Source: an uncultured Pelagibacteraceae bacterium
GTDB lineage: Bacteria > Pseudomonadota > Alphaproteobacteria > Pelagibacterales > Pelagibacteraceae
DNA length: 64,000 nt
Assembly (NCBI GenBank): GCA_902587145.1
Contig: CACIKD010000001.1
Span: forward strand, 58,805 to 122,804
Direction of reading: 5' to 3'
The number at the start of each line of letters is the position of its first letter. Position 1 is the stretch's first letter. Below, piece after piece: positions 17,986 through 29,178 of this stretch. The notes under the pieces were generated by a model. It searched no databases, was not told the origin of the DNA, and saw only the letters and a list, made by a program, of their open reading frames with translations. The position numbers and the translations under genes are program-made.

Positions 17986-18483
17986 TTAATATTCAAATTT
18001 ATCCAAATCTTTTATCATATTTTTATTAATAATATCAAAACAAAAATTAAAGTATTTTACAAAGTAATCGTTTAGTTTTGCTGATATTTCATCGTTTTTT
18101 TTAATTAAAAATAAAAATTTAATCATTTCATTAATATTGATTTTATTCGGTTTTTTGTGATCCAAAAATTTTAAAAGTAGATCATGAAAAATTTGGTTAA
18201 AATTCTTCATTTTTTTGTTCACAGTGACATCCCCATGACCCATCTCTCTAAGATTATTCTCAATATTTAAAAAAATATTGTCATATATTTCCTGCGATAA
18301 GTCTTTATTATCTTGTTTTTTTTTCAAACAATTTAGAATTATTACTAAATGAGCAAAAATTAAAATAATCCTGTTTTCTAATTTGTCTTCAAGTTTAATA
18401 TCTTTGTAAAAATAAATATTTCGTGATAATTTTACTAAATTATTGTAAATAAAGTTATGTTTTTTATATTTAAAATCAAACAT
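17986..18483 (-). CDS. Ubiquinol-cytochrome c chaperone-like protein (CBP3/UQCC family)
   Basis: LEDKLENRIILIFAHLVIILNCLKKK...NIENNLREMGHGDVTVNKKMK. Confidence 0.8.
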   Translation of the reverse strand: MFDFKYKKHNFIYNNLVKLSRNIYFYKDIKLEDKLENRIILIFAHLVIILNCLKKKQDNKDLSQEIYDNIFLNIENNLREMGHGDVTVNKKMKNFNQIFHDLLLKFLDHKKPNKININEMIKFLFLIKKNDEISAKLNDYFVKYFNFCFDIINKNMIKDLDKFEY

Positions 18484-18933
18484 TTTAAAAAATTAATATT
18501 TATATCATTAATATTTATATTATCTAATTGCCAATTTAAAGACCCTATAAAAGGCCACGGTATAAACTTTTTGAAAAATAGATCTGAAAAAATATCGCTA
18601 AATAAAAGTAATAAAAATGATGTAATAAAGGTTCTTGGGTACCCTCACACAAAATCAATTGATGATGAAAATTTATGGTTTTATTTTGATAGAAAAATAG
18701 CTTCTGGAAAGTTGGTAAGACTCGGAGATATGAATCTTTTAGAAAACAATGTTCTAATTCTAAATTTTGATAAATACGGAATATTAATTAAAAAAGAATT
18801 TTTTAGTAAAGAAGATATGAAAAAAATTAAATATTCTGAAATGAAAACTGAAAATCCTGTTACTCAAGATAGTTTTGTGACATCTTTTTTACAAAGTGTC
18901 AGACAAAAAATGTATGGAAAAAGAAAATTTTAG
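18457..18933 (+). CDS. bamE: Outer membrane assembly lipoprotein BamE-like
   Basis: Lipobox [33 protein letters not shown] is SmpA/OmlA-like. Confidence 0.82.
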   Translation: MFFIFKIKHFKKLIFISLIFILSNCQFKDPIKGHGINFLKNRSEKISLNKSNKNDVIKVLGYPHTKSIDDENLWFYFDRKIASGKLVRLGDMNLLENNVLILNFDKYGILIKKEFFSKEDMKKIKYSEMKTENPVTQDSFVTSFLQSVRQKMYGKRKF

Positions 18934-21032
18934 TGAGCAATTATAGATAATAGTAACAGGGCAACAATATTTGTAATTTTAATCATCGGGTTAACTGCTG
19001 GTCCAGCGGTATCTTTGTAAGGATCACCTACAGTATCACCTGTTACAGCAGCTTTGTGAGCTTCAGATCCTTTTCCGCCAAAATTTCCATCTTCTATGTA
19101 TTTCTTAGCATTATCCCACGCTCCTCCACCTGCTGTCATTGAAATGGCCACGAACAAGCCTGTTACTATAACACCTAATAACATTGCTCCTAAGGCAGCT
19201 AAAGCAGCAACTTTTCCGGCAATAAATAAAATTAAAATATAAAGAACTATAGGAGACAAAACTGGCAACAAGGAAGGAATGATCATTTCTTTAATTGCAG
19301 CCTTTGTTAACAAATCTACCAATCTACCATAATCAGGTTTTCTTTTACCTTTCATAATTCCAGGTATCTTTTTAAATTGTCTTCTTACCTCAACAACCAC
19401 TGCACCTCCAGCTCTACCAACAGCCTGCATGCCCATTGATCCAAATAGATAAGGGAGTAAACCGCCAATTAATAAACCTATTACTACATAGGGGTTGGAT
19501 AAATCAAAACTGACTTCCATTTGATATAACGAAGAAGTTTTATCTAAAGAATAATATTTAATATCTTCAGTATAAGCGGCAAATAAAACTAAAGCTCCCA
19601 AACCTGCAGATCCGATTGCATATCCTTTTGTTACAGCTTTGGTAGTATTTCCTACCGCATCTAAAGCATCTGTTGTTTTTCTTACATTTTTTGGAAGTTT
19701 GGACATTTCGGCAATTCCACCTGCGTTATCGGTTACTGGACCGTATGCATCAAGAGCAACAACCATTCCGGTTAAAGCTAACATTGAAGTTACTGCGATC
19801 GCAATTCCGAATAAACCAGCAAAATTGTAAGTGCTTATAATTCCAATTACGATAATCAGAGCGGGTATAGCTGTAGCCTCCATTGATATAGCTAGGCCCT
19901 GTATCACATTTGTACCATGACCTGTTGTAGAAGACTGAGCCACACTTTTAACAGGCCTGAAGTTAGTACCTGTATAATATTCTGTAATCCAAATAATTAA
20001 ACCCGTTATAATTAATCCTATAACAGCACATATGTATAAATCAAAACCAGTAAAAGTTATGTTTGAGTATGAATAACTTTCCGTTAAACCTAAAGTAGCT
20101 TTTGTCAAAGGATATAAAATTAGTAAAGATAGAATGGCTGTTGCAACAAAGCCTTTATATAAAGCACCCATAATATTTTTACTATTTCCTAGTCTTACAA
20201 ACCAAGTCCCTATGATTGATGTAATTATACATGATCCACCTATTGCTAGAGGATAAACCATCATGTTTGGTGTTTCAGGAAAAAAAATCGATGCAAGAAC
20301 CATGGTTGCAACTATTGTTACTGCATAAGTTTCAAATAAATCGGCTGCCATTCCAGCACAATCACCGACGTTGTCCCCAACGTTGTCTGCAATTACAGCA
20401 GGATTACGTGGATCATCTTCTGGTATACCAGCTTCAACTTTGCCGACCAAATCTGCTCCAACGTCAGCTCCTTTTGTAAAAATTCCACCACCTAATCTCG
20501 CAAAAATTGAAATTAAAGATGCACCGAAACCCAATGCTACTAAAGCGTTTATAATGTCTCTACTATCAGTATTTAGGTTTACTAAAATAAGATAATAAAT
20601 TGCAATTGATAAAAGAGCTAAACCCGCAACTAATAAGCCCGTAATAGCGCCTGATTTAAAAGCAATACTTAAACCTGCTTGTAAACTTTTTCTAGATGCT
20701 TCTGCGGTTCTTACATTGGCTTGAACTGAGATTAGCATACCAACATAACCTGCAATACCTGATAACGTAGCCCCGATCAAATATCCAAATCCAACTAAAA
20801 AATTAAAGAAATAAGTAACAATAATCAAAACTATTAAACCTACTATTGCTATCGTTTTATATTGTCTATTTAAGTAGGCTTTTGCACCAATTTGAATTGC
20901 TCCAGCTATATCTCTCATCTTTTCATTTCCAGCACTAGAAGATAAAATTTGGCCAGACAATAGATAGCTATAGCCCACGGCTAATATTCCAGAAAATATT
21001 ATTAAATAGAGAAGTTCAAGAGAAGAATTCAT
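18930..21032 (-). CDS. hppA: Membrane-bound proton-translocating pyrophosphatase (K+-independent type)
   Basis: [54 protein letters not shown] motif. Confidence 0.97.
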   Translation of the reverse strand: MNSSLELLYLIIFSGILAVGYSYLLSGQILSSSAGNEKMRDIAGAIQIGAKAYLNRQYKTIAIVGLIVLIIVTYFFNFLVGFGYLIGATLSGIAGYVGMLISVQANVRTAEASRKSLQAGLSIAFKSGAITGLLVAGLALLSIAIYYLILVNLNTDSRDIINALVALGFGASLISIFARLGGGIFTKGADVGADLVGKVEAGIPEDDPRNPAVIADNVGDNVGDCAGMAADLFETYAVTIVATMVLASIFFPETPNMMVYPLAIGGSCIITSIIGTWFVRLGNSKNIMGALYKGFVATAILSLLILYPLTKATLGLTESYSYSNITFTGFDLYICAVIGLIITGLIIWITEYYTGTNFRPVKSVAQSSTTGHGTNVIQGLAISMEATAIPALIIVIGIISTYNFAGLFGIAIAVTSMLALTGMVVALDAYGPVTDNAGGIAEMSKLPKNVRKTTDALDAVGNTTKAVTKGYAIGSAGLGALVLFAAYTEDIKYYSLDKTSSLYQMEVSFDLSNPYVVIGLLIGGLLPYLFGSMGMQAVGRAGGAVVVEVRRQFKKIPGIMKGKRKPDYGRLVDLLTKAAIKEMIIPSLLPVLSPIVLYILILFIAGKVAALAALGAMLLGVIVTGLFVAISMTAGGGAWDNAKKYIEDGNFGGKGSEAHKAAVTGDTVGDPYKDTAGPAVNPMIKITNIVALLLLSIIAH

Positions 21033-21114
21033 ATAGTTTAACGATAAATGCCAAAATATAATAAGAAACGCAAGCTAAACTTTAAGTAATAATGTATCAA
21101 ATTGTTCAAAAAAA

Positions 21115-21510
21115 TTAATTTTTTCTTATCAAAACAGATAATTTGTCTAAAATAGCATTTAAATATTTAATTTGAGCTTTTTCTAAAAAAAAATGAGAAG
21201 TCTTAAGATACTCACTTATTATCACTTTTTTTGGATTATTATGTTTATATAATAGCTCAAAAACAGCTGCAAATATAATAATTTTGAGTAATTTATCAGT
21301 TCTTTTTAGATCAATATCGTCCTTTAAAAATTTTTCTATCGTTTCCTCTATAAGCTCTCTTCTTTCTAAAGTTCCCTCGGTTACATCTTTGATAAATTTC
21401 TTATACTGACTTTTATTGTATATAATTTTTTCCTCCGGATTTAAAACTTTAGAATAAAGTTTTTGAATTATTTTGACTCTTGGAGTGGAGTTTTTAGTCA
21501 CATTAACCAT
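21115..21510 (-). CDS. nusB: Transcription antitermination protein NusB
   Basis: DDIDLKRTDKLLKIIIFAAVFELLYKHNNPKKVIISEYLKTSHFF; position in rib operon. Confidence 0.85.
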   Translation of the reverse strand: MVNVTKNSTPRVKIIQKLYSKVLNPEEKIIYNKSQYKKFIKDVTEGTLERRELIEETIEKFLKDDIDLKRTDKLLKIIIFAAVFELLYKHNNPKKVIISEYLKTSHFFLEKAQIKYLNAILDKLSVLIRKN

Positions 21511-21898
21511 TTTTAATCACTTCTAAGACTGCATTTGCAGCCTCTTTTCCTTTTAGATGAGATCTCTTCTTTGCCTGACTCATATTTAGTGCAGTAATAA
21601 TACCATTGCCTATCGGTTTTTTTGACTCTGTAGATAAATTTGATAATGATACAAATGTAGCGTTGCAAATAAAATCAAAATGCGGGGTTTTTCCTTTTAT
21701 GACACAACCTAGTGCAATAAAACCATCATAACGATTTAAATTTTTAGATATTACAACAGGAATTTCAAAAGTTCCTGGTACTTTGATAATGGTAATATCT
21801 TTTTTGATATTATTAAATTTTTTTAATGATCCATTTATTAGATTTTTTGTTAAATCTTTATAATAATTTGATGCAACAATTAAGAATTTTTTTTTCAT
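21503..21898 (-). CDS. ribH: 6,7-dimethyl-8-ribityllumazine synthase
   Basis: VPGTFEIPVVISK, GFIALGCVIKGKTPHFDFICNA, PIGNGIIT. Confidence 0.94.
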   Translation of the reverse strand: MKKKFLIVASNYYKDLTKNLINGSLKKFNNIKKDITIIKVPGTFEIPVVISKNLNRYDGFIALGCVIKGKTPHFDFICNATFVSLSNLSTESKKPIGNGIITALNMSQAKKRSHLKGKEAANAVLEVIKNG

Positions 21899-22965
21899 TT
21901 TATAATTTCTTGTTTTATAATTTTAATTCCAAAACCATCTAATCCGATAATTTTTTTTTTAGACCTAGATACTAATATCATATTTTTTATATTTAAATCT
22001 TTTATTATTTGAGCTCCAATACCATAATATCTAAGTATATTGTTGTTTTTTGTTTCTTCAAAAATTTTCTGCTTAAGAGATTTTTTGTCTTTAACTATGA
22101 CCAAAGCGAAATCATTATAGGTAGATAAATATTTTAATGATTTTTCAATTTGCTTATTTTTAATGTTAAATTTATTTTTTTTCATCAATTGGGAAAGTAC
22201 ACGTACTCTTATTGATTTATTTTTATTAAGCTTCCCTCTTTTAATAACAAAACATTCAGATTTATCTACTAAGTTTTTATATGTCAAAAAATCATATTTT
22301 TGTTTTTTTAATGTAATATTTTTAACTTTAATATTTTTAATCAATTTTTCATTCTTGAGTCTAAATGAGATTATATCTTCGATACTAGCGATTTTTAATT
22401 TATGTTTTTTTGCAAATATTTTTAAATCTTTTAACCTTGCCATTCTTCCGTCTTGATTCATAACTTCGCAAATAACAGCGCTAGGATTTAATTTGGATAA
22501 CTTTGATATATCTACTGAAGCTTCAGTGTGACCTGCTCTTTCTAAAACTCCTCCTGATCTAGCTACAAGTGGAAATACATGGCCTGGAGAAACTATATCT
22601 TTTTTTCTTGAATTTTTACTTATAGCAGTTTTAATTGTTTTAGCTCGATCAAATGCCGATATTCCTGTGGTGATACCCTTTTTTGCTTCAATTGAAATTG
22701 TAAAAGCTGTTTGCATTCTAGCTTTGTTTAAAGATGACATAAGCGGCAGATTTAATTCATCTACTTTTTGTTTAGTAAGAGCCAAGCAAATGAGTCCTCT
22801 GCCGTGAGTTGCCATAAAATTAATATTTTTTGAATTACATTTAGATCCTGGAATTATTAAATCTCCCTCATTTTCTCTATCTTTGTCATCAACTAAAATA
22901 AACATTTTGCCTCTTTTGGCATCTTTTATAATTTCTTTTATAGGTGATAAGTGATTTTTAGTCAT
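21895..22965 (-). CDS. ribB: 3,4-dihydroxy-2-butanone 4-phosphate synthase fused to degenerate GTP cyclohydrolase II-like domain (RibBX-type)
   Basis: N-half: VDDKDRENEGDLIIPG, MATHGRGLICLALT, RAGHTEASVDI. C-half lacks the GCHII zinc Cys residues and REGRGIG segment. Confidence 0.9.
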   Translation of the reverse strand: MTKNHLSPIKEIIKDAKRGKMFILVDDKDRENEGDLIIPGSKCNSKNINFMATHGRGLICLALTKQKVDELNLPLMSSLNKARMQTAFTISIEAKKGITTGISAFDRAKTIKTAISKNSRKKDIVSPGHVFPLVARSGGVLERAGHTEASVDISKLSKLNPSAVICEVMNQDGRMARLKDLKIFAKKHKLKIASIEDIISFRLKNEKLIKNIKVKNITLKKQKYDFLTYKNLVDKSECFVIKRGKLNKNKSIRVRVLSQLMKKNKFNIKNKQIEKSLKYLSTYNDFALVIVKDKKSLKQKIFEETKNNNILRYYGIGAQIIKDLNIKNMILVSRSKKKIIGLDGFGIKIIKQEIIK

Positions 22966-23550
22966 TTAATTATTAATTTCATGAAGATATTTGCCGAAAA
23001 TATCAAACTCAATGTTAACTAAATCATTAGCTTTCAAATTTTTAAGATTTGTTAATTTTAAAGTGTGAGGAATTATATTAATTTCAAAGAATTTATTTTT
23101 TTTTTTTGAAATAGTTAAGGATACACCGTTAATATGAATAGAAGCTTTTTCAACTATATATTTATTAAATTGTTTAGGTGTTTTAATTTGAATTATCCAA
23201 GTTTTGTCTACAATTTTTATATTAAGAATTTTTCCAACTGTATCAACATGGCCCTGAGTATAATGACCAGAAACAATTTCTCCATATTTTAAAGATTTCT
23301 CCAAATTTATAGTCTTGCCAACTTTGATTTGAGAAAAATTCGATCTTTTTATTGTTTCATCGGACAGATAGAAAGTTAATATCTTATTTTTTTTTGATGT
23401 AAGTGTTAAGCACACTCCATCACAAGAAATTGAGTCCCCCAAAGAATTTTTCTTTAATTTTAAATTTGAGTAGATTGACAGTATCATGCTCTTTTTACTT
23501 TTTTTTATATTTTTTATTGTACCTGTATTTTTAATAATTCCGTTAAACAT
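22966..23550 (-). CDS. ribE: Riboflavin synthase alpha subunit
   Basis: [47 protein letters not shown]. Confidence 0.95.
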   Translation of the reverse strand: MFNGIIKNTGTIKNIKKSKKSMILSIYSNLKLKKNSLGDSISCDGVCLTLTSKKNKILTFYLSDETIKRSNFSQIKVGKTINLEKSLKYGEIVSGHYTQGHVDTVGKILNIKIVDKTWIIQIKTPKQFNKYIVEKASIHINGVSLTISKKKNKFFEINIIPHTLKLTNLKNLKANDLVNIEFDIFGKYLHEINN

Positions 23551-24647
23551 TAATTTAATCTTTCTAAATAAACATTGTCGTTATTTAAATAAACTTTAAG
23601 TTTGTTTTTTAGTTTTATCTTTTTAATTAGTTTATTGCTAGAGTTATTAAAACCATTTTTATTTAAATTCGTATCAGTTTTAAAAATATAAATATTATTT
23701 AATAGCTTATTATTTATTAAAAAATTTATGAAAGTTAAACCAGTTTCGATAAAAATTCTTGAAAAATTTAATTTAGTAAATGATTTAAATATCTTTATAT
23801 AATCATCTCTTGTGTTCATTCTTTCCATAATTAATACCTTAATATTATTTTTTTTAAGCCAATTAATCTTTTTTTTGTTATTATTCGTTGTATATAAATA
23901 AATTTTCCTATGTAATTTTTTTTTAAAAATATCTAAACTTTTTTTAATTTTTAAGTCTCTATCTATAATAATTAAATTTGGTGATTTATTTTCCAATCCG
24001 TTAATTCTACAGTTTAGTAATGAATTATCTTTATTTATACTTTTTGAAGTTGCTAACAAAGCATTATATTGGGACCTTAAAAAATGTGTCAACCTTCTTG
24101 ATTGTTCATTTGTAATCCATTTATTCTTTCTGTTAATTGTAAAATAATCTTTTGATAAAGCCAGTTTCACATCAATTATTGGTAACTTATCCTTTTTATG
24201 TCTGAGATAACTCTCATAAAACTTAAGAGCCTTTTTTTTAAGAAAAAATTTACTAATTGATATATTTTTTTTACTAAGAACTTTTTGGGACTTATTATTA
24301 CTTCTTTCGTCTATATCATTTATTGGATAAAAAACTCTTTTTATTTTTTTATTTTTTATAATATTGGTACATGGAGGTGTTTTGCCATAGTGCGAGCATG
24401 GTTCAAGAGTTATATAAATATTTGAATTTTTAAAATTAATATTTTTGTTTAAAGCGTTATATTCCGCGTGTGGTCTTCCATTAATAGATGTGTAACCACT
24501 GGAAATTATACTACCATCTTTTTCAACAACACAACCTACAGAGGGATTCTCTTTAGTGGACCCCAAATTTATCTTTGCCAATTCGAATGCTAAAGCTAAA
24601 TTTTCAATATGTTTTGTTTGAGTTTTATTTCTTTTTTGACTTGCCAT
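23550..24647 (-). CDS. ribD: Riboflavin biosynthesis deaminase/reductase RibD
   Basis: [44 protein letters not shown] track extends to 24710, but MASQKRN at 24647 is a plausible start. Confidence 0.92.
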   Translation of the reverse strand: MASQKRNKTQTKHIENLALAFELAKINLGSTKENPSVGCVVEKDGSIISSGYTSINGRPHAEYNALNKNINFKNSNIYITLEPCSHYGKTPPCTNIIKNKKIKRVFYPINDIDERSNNKSQKVLSKKNISISKFFLKKKALKFYESYLRHKKDKLPIIDVKLALSKDYFTINRKNKWITNEQSRRLTHFLRSQYNALLATSKSINKDNSLLNCRINGLENKSPNLIIIDRDLKIKKSLDIFKKKLHRKIYLYTTNNNKKKINWLKKNNIKVLIMERMNTRDDYIKIFKSFTKLNFSRIFIETGLTFINFLINNKLLNNIYIFKTDTNLNKNGFNNSSNKLIKKIKLKNKLKVYLNNDNVYLERLN

Positions 24648-25092
24648 GTAACTCATCAATGTATTCACCAAATTCTCCAATTTCTTTGAAATTTGTGTAT
24701 ACTGAGGCAAACCTTATATAGGCAATTTTATCAAGTTCCTTAAGCTCATCCATTACTTTTCTTCCAATTATACTTGATTGAATTTCTGATTGTCCCATTT
24801 CCTCCAGCTCCCTCGAAATTTTCGAAACTATTTTTTCAGTAGTATCTGAATCAATTGGTCTTTTTTTTAACGCAGTGAAAAGTGATTTTGCTAATTTTTC
24901 TCTATCAAATGGTGATCTTCGACCATTTTTTTTTATTACAGTTAATTCCCTAAATTGAACTCTTTCAAATGTTGTAAAACGTTGACCACCTCCACAGGTA
25001 CACACTCTTCTTCTTCTAATTGCTGTTCCATCTTCTGTTGGTCTTGAATCAACAACGGATGTATCTTTTTCTCTACAAAAAGGACAAATCAT
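24625..25092 (-). CDS. nrdR: Transcriptional repressor NrdR
   Basis: [46 protein letters not shown] zinc ribbon plus ATP cone. Confidence 0.97.
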   Translation of the reverse strand: MICPFCREKDTSVVDSRPTEDGTAIRRRRVCTCGGGQRFTTFERVQFRELTVIKKNGRRSPFDREKLAKSLFTALKKRPIDSDTTEKIVSKISRELEEMGQSEIQSSIIGRKVMDELKELDKIAYIRFASVYTNFKEIGEFGEYIDELHGKSKKK

Positions 25093-25103
25093 AGAATATT
25101 TTA

Positions 25104-26405
25104 TTATCCGCTATATATTGGAAAATCTGAACAGAGTTCAACAACCTCTTTCTGTACTTCTTTTTCAATTTTTGTATTATTTTTTGGGTTTTCTGAAAGT
25201 CCTTTAATAACTTTTGTTATAAGTTTTCCAACTAATTTAAATTCTTCTGCTTGAAAACCTCTTGTTGTAGCAGCAGGTGTTCCTAATCTAATACCTGAAG
25301 TAATCATCGGACTTTGTGTGTCAAAAGGAATACCATTTTTATTACAAGTAATGTTTGCTCTACCTAAACTTTCTTCAGCATCTTTACCTGTAACTCCATA
25401 TGGTCTTAAATCAACTAACATTAAATGAGTATCGGTTCCTCCTGAAAATATTTTAAAATTATTTTCAATAAGTGTTTCGCTTAAAACCTTGGCATTTGAA
25501 ATAACATTTGAAGTATATTTTTTAAATTCTTCGCTTAAAGCTTCTTTAAAGCAAACGGCTTTGGCTGCCACAACATGCATTAGTGGACCGCCTTGAAGAC
25601 CAGGAAAAACAGCACTATTAAATTTCTTATAAAGAGTTTCATCATTAGTTAAAATTATTCCACCACGCGGTCCTCTTAAAACTTTATGAGTTGTAGATGT
25701 TACAACATCAGCATATTCTAAAGGATTGGGATAAGCACCACCAGCGACCAGCCCGGAAAAGTGAGCCATATCAACTAACAAATGTGCATTAACTTTTTTA
25801 CAAATATCTTTGAATTTTTTAAAGTTTATAATTCTTGAATAAGCACTGCCTCCAGCAATTATTAATTTTGGTTTATGCTCTAAGGCTAACTTTTCTACAT
25901 TGTCATAATCTATTAAACCTGTGTCCTCTTTAACATCATAATGTACCGCGTTAAACCATTTACCTGATTGAGCTGGTTTTGCTCCATGAGTTAAATGCCC
26001 ACCAGAATTTAAACTCATACCTAATATAGTGTCTCCTGGTTTAATTAAAGCTAAATATACAGCTCCATTAGCTTGTGCACCTGAGTGCGGCTGCACATTA
26101 GCAAATTTACAATTAAAAAGTTTTTTTGCTCTTTCTATCGCTAAATTTTCTGATATATCAACAAATTCACAACCTCCATAATATCTTTTGCCAGAATAAC
26201 CCTCGGCATATTTATTTGTTAAAACAGAACCTTGAGCCTCTAAAACAGCTCTTGAAACAATATTTTCAGATGCAATCAATTCAATATGATTTTTTTGTCT
26301 TACGAATTCATGCGAAATTGAGTCAAAAAGATCTTTATCTGAATTTTTTAAATCTCTCTCGAAGAAGTTGCTCGAAATTCTTTTTATTTTAGTTACTGAC
26401 GACAT
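25104..26405 (-). CDS. glyA: Serine hydroxymethyltransferase
   Basis: [50 protein letters not shown]. Confidence 0.98.
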   Translation of the reverse strand: MSSVTKIKRISSNFFERDLKNSDKDLFDSISHEFVRQKNHIELIASENIVSRAVLEAQGSVLTNKYAEGYSGKRYYGGCEFVDISENLAIERAKKLFNCKFANVQPHSGAQANGAVYLALIKPGDTILGMSLNSGGHLTHGAKPAQSGKWFNAVHYDVKEDTGLIDYDNVEKLALEHKPKLIIAGGSAYSRIINFKKFKDICKKVNAHLLVDMAHFSGLVAGGAYPNPLEYADVVTSTTHKVLRGPRGGIILTNDETLYKKFNSAVFPGLQGGPLMHVVAAKAVCFKEALSEEFKKYTSNVISNAKVLSETLIENNFKIFSGGTDTHLMLVDLRPYGVTGKDAEESLGRANITCNKNGIPFDTQSPMITSGIRLGTPAATTRGFQAEEFKLVGKLITKVIKGLSENPKNNTKIEKEVQKEVVELCSDFPIYSG

Positions 26406-26843
26406 TTAAATTTTTTTAATTCTCCTTTTGTGTCTTCCACCTTCAAACTTTGTATTCAAAAAAATTTTAATAATTTTTTTAATATCTTTTCTTTTAGTCA
26501 ATCTTGATCCTAAACACAATACATTAGCATTATTATGCTGGCGAGACAATTGGGTTGATTTAATATTATATGCTACAGCAGCCCTAATTCCTTTTGTTTT
26601 ATTAGCTGAAATTGCCATACCTGTGCCGGAACCACAAACTAGTATGCCAATGTCACTTTTTCTTTTAGAAACTCTATTTGAGACCTTTTTAGCATAATCA
26701 GGATAATCAACTGATTTCTTCAAAAAAGGTCCTAAGTCTACAGTAGAGATTTTAGATTTAATTAAGTGCTCTTTGATAAATTCTTTAGTATCGTAACCTG
26801 CGTGATCAGATGAAATACAAATTTTTTTAAATATTGAATTCAA
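26406..26843 (-). CDS. rpiB: Ribose-5-phosphate isomerase B
   Basis: ISSDHAGYDTKEFI; VDYPDYAKKVS; GILVCGSGTGMAISANK. Confidence 0.96.
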   Translation of the reverse strand: MNSIFKKICISSDHAGYDTKEFIKEHLIKSKISTVDLGPFLKKSVDYPDYAKKVSNRVSKRKSDIGILVCGSGTGMAISANKTKGIRAAVAYNIKSTQLSRQHNNANVLCLGSRLTKRKDIKKIIKIFLNTKFEGGRHKRRIKKI

Positions 26844-27439
26844 TTAGTGAATCTGTTTTCTAACATGCAGGCAACAATATGAATTCTATTTTGCTCGCCT
26901 CCATTAAAGAAATTATGATATCTTGTGTTATTCGTAATCCAAACCTTTCCATCAGCTGGCATATGCTTTGCAACATCCTCTATAACCATTTTACAGCCAG
27001 GATTAGTTATTATTGGTATATGTAATCTCGGTTCAGGATCTCTGTGCCAACTTAAAGTGGTTCTAGGTTCTTTTAATAATATTCTTACTCTCCCCAACTT
27101 AAATTTTTTACTTAATGTTTTATAAACTTCTTCAAAATAAGTGTTTTTAAATTCTTTTGTTATCTCAGAATATTTGGACTCATCTATAGGCTTATCTCTA
27201 ACAACTTCTTTTCCAGACTCATCTGGTTTTGTATAATATATTCCTCTAACATTGTGACCTTGTATTGAGCTTTCATCGCCCGGAATTTTATTCATTGGAA
27301 TTGCAGCAAAATTTGTTATTCCAAGTGTTTGATATTTTGAATTTTTTAAAATTTTTTCAAGGTCGGATCTTAATTTATTAATATCAAATTTTAGATCCGG
27401 AACTTGATAAAAATCTTCAAATGTTGCTGAGTTAGACAT
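26840..27439 (-). CDS. Aspartyl/asparaginyl beta-hydroxylase-like 2OG-Fe(II) dioxygenase
   Basis: TLSWHRDPEPRLHIPIITNPGC...WITNNTRYHNFFNGGEQNRIHIV: HxD...H...R arrangement. Confidence 0.75.
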   Translation of the reverse strand: MSNSATFEDFYQVPDLKFDINKLRSDLEKILKNSKYQTLGITNFAAIPMNKIPGDESSIQGHNVRGIYYTKPDESGKEVVRDKPIDESKYSEITKEFKNTYFEEVYKTLSKKFKLGRVRILLKEPRTTLSWHRDPEPRLHIPIITNPGCKMVIEDVAKHMPADGKVWITNNTRYHNFFNGGEQNRIHIVACMLENRFTN

Positions 27440-27517
27440 AATTATCTATTAAATTACTTTGCTTATAAGGTATAATATTATATTTGTCGCATAAATAATA
27501 TTATAAAAAATAAAAAA

Positions 27518-28513
27518 ATGAAGATTTTAGGCAAATTTCCATCAACAAGATTGAGAAGAGTTCGCAACTCAGATTGGGTCAGAAGATTAGTATCAGAAAA
27601 CAACTTATCTGCTAATGATTTAATCTTGCCGATATTTTTAACTGAAGGCAAAAATAAAAAAGAAAAAATTAAGTCAATGCCAGGTATCTACAGATATTCT
27701 TTAGATAAATTATCAAGCATTTTAGATGAAGCAGAAAAATTTAAGATACCTATGATTTCGCTTTTTCCAAATACTTCTAATCATCAAAGAGACCATAAAG
27801 GTTCTGAGGCACTAAATGAAAATAATCTTGTTTGTAGAGCTATAAAATTAATAAAAAAAAAATATAATAAATTTGGAGTTATGACTGATGTTGCTTTAGA
27901 TCCATACACATCACACGGTCATGATGGAATAATACTAAACGACAAAATTGATAATGATGAAACTCTGAAGATTTTAGAGAAACAAGCTTTACTACAAGCG
28001 TCGGTAGGTTCTGATATTATTGCTCCTTCAGATATGATGGATGGAAGAATAGGAATAATTAGAAAGTCTTTAGATAAGAATGAATTAAAAGATACTCAAA
28101 TACTATCTTATGCTGTTAAATACGCTTCAAATTTTTATGGGCCGTTCAGAGATGCAATAGGATCGAAACAAAAATTAAAAGGTGATAAAAAAACTTATCA
28201 AATGGATATGAGAAATTATACTGAGTCTTTAAGAGAAGTTGGTTTGGATATAAAAGAGGGAGCTGACTTTGTTATGGTAAAACCTGGAATGCCTTATCTG
28301 GACATTATTAGTCAAATAAAACAAAATTTTAAAATACCAGTATTTTCATATCAAGTTTCAGGAGAGTACTCGATGATTGCTAATTCTATTAAAAATAAAA
28401 GTTTAAATGAAAATATTGTCTATGAAAGTTTAATTTCACTGAAAAGAGCAGGCTCAAATGCTATAGTAACTTATTTTGCATTAGATGTTGTAAAAAAAAT
28501 AAACAAATATTAG
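27518..28513 (+). CDS. hemB: Delta-aminolevulinic acid dehydratase
   Basis: RLRRVRNSDWVRRLV; GVMTDVALDPYTSHGHDG; IAPSDMMDGRI; MVKPGMPYLDI. Confidence 0.97.
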   Translation: MKILGKFPSTRLRRVRNSDWVRRLVSENNLSANDLILPIFLTEGKNKKEKIKSMPGIYRYSLDKLSSILDEAEKFKIPMISLFPNTSNHQRDHKGSEALNENNLVCRAIKLIKKKYNKFGVMTDVALDPYTSHGHDGIILNDKIDNDETLKILEKQALLQASVGSDIIAPSDMMDGRIGIIRKSLDKNELKDTQILSYAVKYASNFYGPFRDAIGSKQKLKGDKKTYQMDMRNYTESLREVGLDIKEGADFVMVKPGMPYLDIISQIKQNFKIPVFSYQVSGEYSMIANSIKNKSLNENIVYESLISLKRAGSNAIVTYFALDVVKKINKY

Positions 28514-29178
28514 GAAAAACAACTTTCAAAAAGTACCCTGGACTTTGGCAAGTACAAATTATTAGGTAAAAAAAATTTATTTAACATCAGATTCCGAGTA
28601 AAAGATAAAGCGTGATTTATGATTTCTTTTGAAAAACTGTCTGGAATTTTGCCATTAATGATAAACTTTGGAACTTTATATGAAATATTATCTATGTTTA
28701 TAGATAAGATATCTTTTGAAGAACTTGATTGGTCAGTTGTAAATCCAAAACCTAATTGCTTAATAAGATTTACCTCCCAAAATGAATAAATTAAAGGCCA
28801 ACTTTTATCATCCAAATTTTTGACTAGATTATCTAATGATAAATAAATATTATTATGTGTTTCTTCATCTGGTAATAAAGAGTTAAGTAAGTCGGCAATT
28901 GATAAAATTAGGTAAGATCTTTTTTTATCATTAAAATATCTTGGGCTAATAGCTTCTATAATTTCAGTTTTTAAATAACCTAATTTGTTACGATTTTTTG
29001 AGTTGTGTATTAAAAATATTTTATTTCCTATTTGTAAATAGTTTTTAATCTTTCTTGAAGTACCTCCATAAACTATTCCTGAAATTTTACCGTGTGTTTT
29101 AGTAAAAGCACTAATTATAACAGCATTTTCTCGAAACTTTTTTTTACTTATTAAATAGCCCTCGTCTTCCCAGTTCAT
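28510..29178 (-). CDS. recO: DNA repair protein RecO
   Basis: MNWEDEGYLISKKKFRENAVIISAFTKTHGKISGIVYGG. Confidence 0.9.
   Translation of the reverse strand: MNWEDEGYLISKKKFRENAVIISAFTKTHGKISGIVYGGTSRKIKNYLQIGNKIFLIHNSKNRNKLGYLKTEIIEAISPRYFNDKKRSYLILSIADLLNSLLPDEETHNNIYLSLDNLVKNLDDKSWPLIYSFWEVNLIKQLGFGFTTDQSSSSKDILSINIDNISYKVPKFIINGKIPDSFSKEIINHALSFTRNLMLNKFFLPNNLYLPKSRVLFESCFS

Noticed and set aside
20231-20595. Plus-strand ORFs antisense to hppA (20231..20479, 20371..20595)
   Set aside because: Shadow ORFs inside a strongly conserved protein gene; low-complexity composition, no family motif.
22966-25092. FMN riboswitch in the riboflavin operon
   Set aside because: nrdR, ribD, ribE and ribB abut or overlap; no leader space or RFN-element sequence.
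25104-26843. Glycine or SAM riboswitch ahead of glyA
   Set aside because: glyA starts 1 bp after the rpiB stop; no untranslated leader between them.
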